Below are positions 43,631 to 47,008 of a stretch of DNA of 47,008 nucleotides, piece after piece. The notes below the pieces were generated by a model, which was not told the origin of the DNA, did not search any database, and saw only the letters and a program-made list of their open reading frames with translations. How positions within the stretch are numbered: the stretch's first letter is position 1; each line of letters starts with the position of its first letter. The stretch covers positions 19,202-66,209 of the forward strand of contig JAANXD010000027.1 of assembly GCA_018263435.1 (NCBI GenBank). Reading direction: 5' to 3'. The translations under genes were made by a program, and so were the position numbers. The DNA is from Candidatus Scalindua arabica (GTDB taxonomy: Bacteria; Planctomycetota; Brocadiia; Brocadiales; Scalinduaceae).

Positions 43631-45841
43631 TCATTCCTTATTCAAGGTACGTGCAACATGCTGAATTTCATATGACTCTATTATATCATCTACTTTTATA
43701 TCATCAAATCCTGCAATCTTAATACCACATTCATACCCGGCCTTTACTTCTTTTGCATCGTCCTTTACAATTCTTAATGTAGCAATTTTACCATCGTATA
43801 AAACTACGCTGTCTCGTATCAGCCTTACCAGAGAATTGCGCAATACCTTGCCACTTTTCACATAACAGCCGGCAATATTACCTATCTTCGACACCTTGAA
43901 GACCTTTCTCACTTCAATACTTCCTAGAATTTGTTCAACTTTATCAGGAGTCAACATTCCCTCTAAAGCATCTTTAATATCGTTTGTAGCATCATAAATA
44001 ACTTTATATAAGCGCACATCTACCCCACACGTTTCAGCAAGGGTCCTCGCCCTATCTTCAGGAACAACATGGAAACCAATCACTACTGCATCAGAAGCAT
44101 CCGCGAGCAGGATATCAGTTTCTGTAATCCCACCAACACCACTATGTAAGATTTTAGTCCTGACTTCATTAGTCGAAATTTTTTCCAGTGATTTCTTAAG
44201 TACCTCTACAGAGCCTTTAAAATCAGCTTTCAAGATTATATTAATCTCTTTAACTTGCCCATCTTCTATCTTTTGATACAGATTATCCAATGTAACATGT
44301 TGACGGCCAGACAGAGACACTTCTCGAATCTTTCTTTCTCTTTTCGCCGCAATCTCTCTGGCCTTTTGAATATCCTTAATAACGTAAAATTTGTCGCCTG
44401 CCTCCGGACAGGTTGACAACCCTGATATCGCAACTGGCGTTGACGATCCGGCTTCTTTTATCACTTTTCCATGATCATTATATATCGCTCTCACCCTGCC
44501 AAATGCCTGACCACAAAGGATAATATCACCTTGCCGCAGTGTACCCTCTCTCACTAAAAGGTTTGCAATAACACCCCTACCTTCATGGACATGTGCCTCC
44601 AGAACGATACCCCTGGCCGGCTTCTTGAAAACAGCCTTTAACTCTAATACCTCCGCTTCCAATAATAACCCATCCAGAAGAGTATCAAGTCCTTGTTTAG
44701 TAACAACAGAGGTTTCTATCATTTGAACCTTCCCGCCCCATTCTTCAGGGTTCAACTCCAAAGCTGCCAGCTGCTGCTTTACCTTTTGCACGTTTGCCTC
44801 TGGTTTGTCTACCTTATTAATAGCCACTACAATCGGTACATTAGCCGCACGTGCATGGTTAATAGCTTCTTCTGTTTGCGGCATTACTCCATCATCAGCC
44901 GCAACTACCAACACAACCAGATCTGTAGCATTTGCCCCCCTTGCCCTCATAGCGGTAAAAGCTTCGTGTCCCGGAGTGTCCAGGAAAACAACAGATTTCC
45001 CATTTGTTTCAACTCGGTAAGCGCCTATGTGTTGCGTAATTCCACCGGATTCAGAAGCTGCGGTATCCGTCTTTCTAATACTATCGAGCAGAGAAGTCTT
45101 TCCATGGTCTACATGGCCAAGAAATGTTACTATGGGAGCCCTTGGCATTAAATCTTCTGCTCTGTCAACCTCCTCTTCAAGTGAGAATTCTTCTTCATCT
45201 TCTTTTGCCTGTTTCAGCTCAACCTCAACACCATACTCAATACCTATCATTTCAATGAGTTCACCATCTAAAGCTTGATTTATAGTAGCAAAAATATTAT
45301 GGCCAATCAGTAACTTTGATATTATATCTCCGGCTTTTACGCCCAAAGCCGCTGATACATCTTTAACTGTGGCAGGCAACTCTATCGTGACCTTTTCTTC
45401 CTTTTCCGTCGGCTGTACAGAAACTTTCTCTTTAGATACTACTTCTTTTGTACGTTTATCAAATCTTCTGGGTCTCTTTTGTTGCGAAACCTTTGTCACC
45501 TCTTTCCATCTCCCCTTGATTAATTCTTCTCTCGCCTTTTGCTTCCAGAGCGGGATTCGCCTCCGTGCAGTTGGTTCCGTTTCTTTAGAAACTTTCTTTA
45601 CGGAACCTTCATCTTTCTTTTCGGCACTTGCCTTTTTGGCCTTAGGAGTTTCAGGTTTCTCTTTAACGGCAACAGCTTGTTCTTCCCCTTTTACCAGTTT
45701 ATTGCGCAACAGATCTACCTGTTCATCTGTCAGAGCATTTGCATGGTGTTTAATATTTACAAAGCCATACTCTTGGCACTTTTCGATTAAAAGACTGCTT
45801 TTAAAACCCAAATCTTTTGCCAGTTTATTTATTCTTACCAT
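43631..45841 (-). CDS. infB: Translation initiation factor IF-2
   Basis: The 736-residue protein has an IF2N domain ([25 protein letters not shown]), a charged linker rich in Lys and Glu (about 60-150), a second IF2N-like helix set, the G domain with [18 protein letters not shown] and [16 protein letters not shown], and the C-terminal domains with [15 protein letters not shown]. Its length is at the short end, because the linker is modest. It starts 39 bases after nusA. Confidence 0.97.
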   Translation of the reverse strand: MVRINKLAKDLGFKSSLLIEKCQEYGFVNIKHHANALTDEQVDLLRNKLVKGEEQAVAVKEKPETPKAKKASAEKKDEGSVKKVSKETEPTARRRIPLWKQKAREELIKGRWKEVTKVSQQKRPRRFDKRTKEVVSKEKVSVQPTEKEEKVTIELPATVKDVSAALGVKAGDIISKLLIGHNIFATINQALDGELIEMIGIEYGVEVELKQAKEDEEEFSLEEEVDRAEDLMPRAPIVTFLGHVDHGKTSLLDSIRKTDTAASESGGITQHIGAYRVETNGKSVVFLDTPGHEAFTAMRARGANATDLVVLVVAADDGVMPQTEEAINHARAANVPIVVAINKVDKPEANVQKVKQQLAALELNPEEWGGKVQMIETSVVTKQGLDTLLDGLLLEAEVLELKAVFKKPARGIVLEAHVHEGRGVIANLLVREGTLRQGDIILCGQAFGRVRAIYNDHGKVIKEAGSSTPVAISGLSTCPEAGDKFYVIKDIQKAREIAAKRERKIREVSLSGRQHVTLDNLYQKIEDGQVKEINIILKADFKGSVEVLKKSLEKISTNEVRTKILHSGVGGITETDILLADASDAVVIGFHVVPEDRARTLAETCGVDVRLYKVIYDATNDIKDALEGMLTPDKVEQILGSIEVRKVFKVSKIGNIAGCYVKSGKVLRNSLVRLIRDSVVLYDGKIATLRIVKDDAKEVKAGYECGIKIAGFDDIKVDDIIESYEIQHVARTLNKE

Positions 45842-45880
45842 AACAAAAACAAAATTTCCTACGACATTTTTTACTTATGT

Positions 45881-46978
45881 CTATTTTTCTATCTCTTCGC
45901 TAGCAACATCTTTATTTGATGTTGTTTCTTCGGCCTCTTCGTCTCCAACTTCTTCATCTAACACTGCTTCCTCTGTTTCCTCTGTTTCCTCTGTTTCCTC
46001 CTCAGTTGTCCCACCGCCCTCCTCACGCTCGCGTTCACGTTCCAACTCTTCTTCTGTGATTATATCGATATCCCAACCTGCCAATTTTGATGCAAGTCTT
46101 ACATTCTGTCCTCTTTTGCCTATAGCCAATGAAAGCTGATCGTCCGGAACCACTACAGTTGCAACATTATTTTCTGGTGATAGCAAAATCCCCGTAACTT
46201 CTGCCGGCTTAAGAGTATTAGGCACAAAAACTTCCAAATCTTCATCCCAACGAATAATATCTATCTTCTCTCCGTTCAATTCATCTACAATGTTCTTGAT
46301 TCTTGTTCCTCTTACACCCACACATGCACCTACACAATCCACATTTGGTTCTTCCGAAAATACGGCAATCTTAGTCCTATAGCCGGCCTCCCTCACCAAA
46401 CCTTTTACTTCAACAATATTCTCAGGTATTTCCGGTACTTCCAGCTCAAAAAGCTGTCTTACAAAATTGGAATGGGTCCTCGAAAGTAAGATTTTAACTC
46501 TATGACCCACCTTTTTCACTTCTGTAACAATACATCTTACCCTTTCACCTGAGCGATGATATTCGTTGCTGATTTGCTCTGATTTTGGAAGATATCCTTC
46601 AGTCTTACCGAGATTTATAATTATGGTCGGCCCTTCAAAGCGTTGAACCATACCACTAACAATTGTGCCTTTTCTGTCTACATATTCATCATAAATAACA
46701 TCTCTTTCTGCTTCCTTAATTTTCTGAATTATCACCTGTTTGGCAGTCTGAGCATTTATTCTTCCCAGATCGGAAAGGTCTATTTCCTGCTCTCCCTGCA
46801 TTGCCGTAATCTCTCCTGTCTCCCTGTCAATCTCAATCGAAATCGGCTCGCTGGTTTTCAGATGTTTTCTCGCAGCAGATTCCAGAGCAGATTCAATACC
46901 CTGAAACACAATGTCCTTGTCGATATCTTTGTCTTTATGTAATATGTCTACTAACCTTAATAAGCTTTCTTTATCCAT
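45881..46978 (-). CDS. nusA: Transcription termination/antitermination factor NusA with acidic tail
   Basis: The 365-residue protein has the N-terminal domain, S1 (GTIVSGMVQRFEGPTIIINLGKTEGYLP, read in parts around 104-131) and two KH domains (GACVGVRGTRIKNIVDELNGEKIDII and VPDDQLSLAIGKRGQNVRLASKL). The helix-hairpin-helix tail of the E. coli form is missing; instead about 60 residues are nearly all Glu and Thr, including a 3-copy 9-base repeat at 45971-45997. It regulates pausing and termination and heads the infB operon. Confidence 0.96.
   Translation of the reverse strand: MDKESLLRLVDILHKDKDIDKDIVFQGIESALESAARKHLKTSEPISIEIDRETGEITAMQGEQEIDLSDLGRINAQTAKQVIIQKIKEAERDVIYDEYVDRKGTIVSGMVQRFEGPTIIINLGKTEGYLPKSEQISNEYHRSGERVRCIVTEVKKVGHRVKILLSRTHSNFVRQLFELEVPEIPENIVEVKGLVREAGYRTKIAVFSEEPNVDCVGACVGVRGTRIKNIVDELNGEKIDIIRWDEDLEVFVPNTLKPAEVTGILLSPENNVATVVVPDDQLSLAIGKRGQNVRLASKLAGWDIDIITEEELEREREREEGGGTTEEETEETEETEEAVLDEEVGDEEAEETTSNKDVASEEIEK
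45971..45997 (-). repeat. Three-copy 9-bp tandem repeat within nusA
   Basis: The unit CTCTGTTTC (plus strand) occurs three times in register at 45971, 45980 and 45989. It encodes Glu-Thr-Glu units in the acidic NusA tail. In-frame repeats like this can change copy number without breaking the frame. Confidence 0.7.
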
Positions 46979-47008
46979 TTAACATCCTTCTAATACTCTA
47001 AAAAAAAA

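Noticed and set aside
45369-46139. Long plus-strand frame of 256 codons opposite infB and nusA
   Set aside because: It is the antisense of real genes, is rich in Ser and Phe as expected from reversed Lys/Glu codons, and has no ribosome site.

Overview
This window is an AT-rich (roughly 40% GC by eye), gene-dense bacterial chromosome segment made mostly of housekeeping genes. An LPS-export ATPase, outer-membrane-type lipoprotein/efflux components, a bactofilin, a signal peptidase I carrying zinc ribbons, c-type cytochrome use, a group II intron remnant and many small palindromic intergenic repeats together suggest a Planctomycetota member, most likely an anammox lineage (Brocadiales, Scalindua-like). 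That assignment is inference; no hydrazine-metabolism gene or rRNA is present to prove it.

Layout. 1-3359 (minus): mnmG (runs off the left edge) and rny, joined by an ATGA overlap. 3360-4233: a long AT-rich non-coding gap. 4234-5118 (plus): a UbiA-type prenyltransferase, convergent with 5105-15290 (minus), a long co-oriented block: ruvC, argB-argD-argF-rph-rdgB, a monohaem cytochrome c, then lepA-lepB-lptB-DUF2905. Clear sigma70-like promoters stand before argB and before the cytochrome. A ZIP metal transporter (minus) is divergent from pyrD-pyrK (plus). 18.1-23.5 kb is the accessory part: a DUF433/DUF5615 toxin-antitoxin-like pair, a PqiA-type membrane protein, a secreted thermonuclease, several small unknown genes, a frameshifted VanZ-like relic, dispersed repeats and a bactofilin. 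Then uvrC (minus), and a plus-strand run: murQ, a MacA-like adaptor, a MacB-like permease and its ATPase, a lysine-ketoglutarate-reductase-type protein, msrA, serA, a dCMP-deaminase-like protein, a flavin reductase-like protein, a cupin and a PilZ protein. A DUF3786 iron-sulfur protein (minus) is preceded by the 3' end of a group II intron (maturase C-terminus, domain V, domain VI). ftsH (plus) has its own strong promoter and converges on yebC and a TPR protein (minus). The right end is the classical nusA-infB-DUF503-rbfA translation operon, followed by hisG.

How the genes work together: there is an arginine biosynthesis branch (argB, argD, argF), pyrimidine synthesis (pyrD/pyrK), serine and histidine entry enzymes (serA, hisG), translation/RNA quality genes (nusA, infB, rbfA, lepA, mnmG, rny, rph), DNA repair (ruvC, uvrC), nucleotide-pool cleaning (rdgB), envelope biogenesis (lepB, lptB, murQ, bactofilin, MacAB-like export) and proteostasis (ftsH, msrA).

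I did not find a convincing entirely new multi-gene system. The best leads are the signal peptidase with three CxxC zinc ribbons and a long beta-rich insertion, a GAAA-tetraloop hairpin that buries the Shine-Dalgarno sequence of the cupin gene, a terminal-inverted-repeat element whose core occurs at two loci and supplies the stop codon of a neighbouring gene, and the intron remnant lodged just upstream of an Fe-S/DUF3786 gene.
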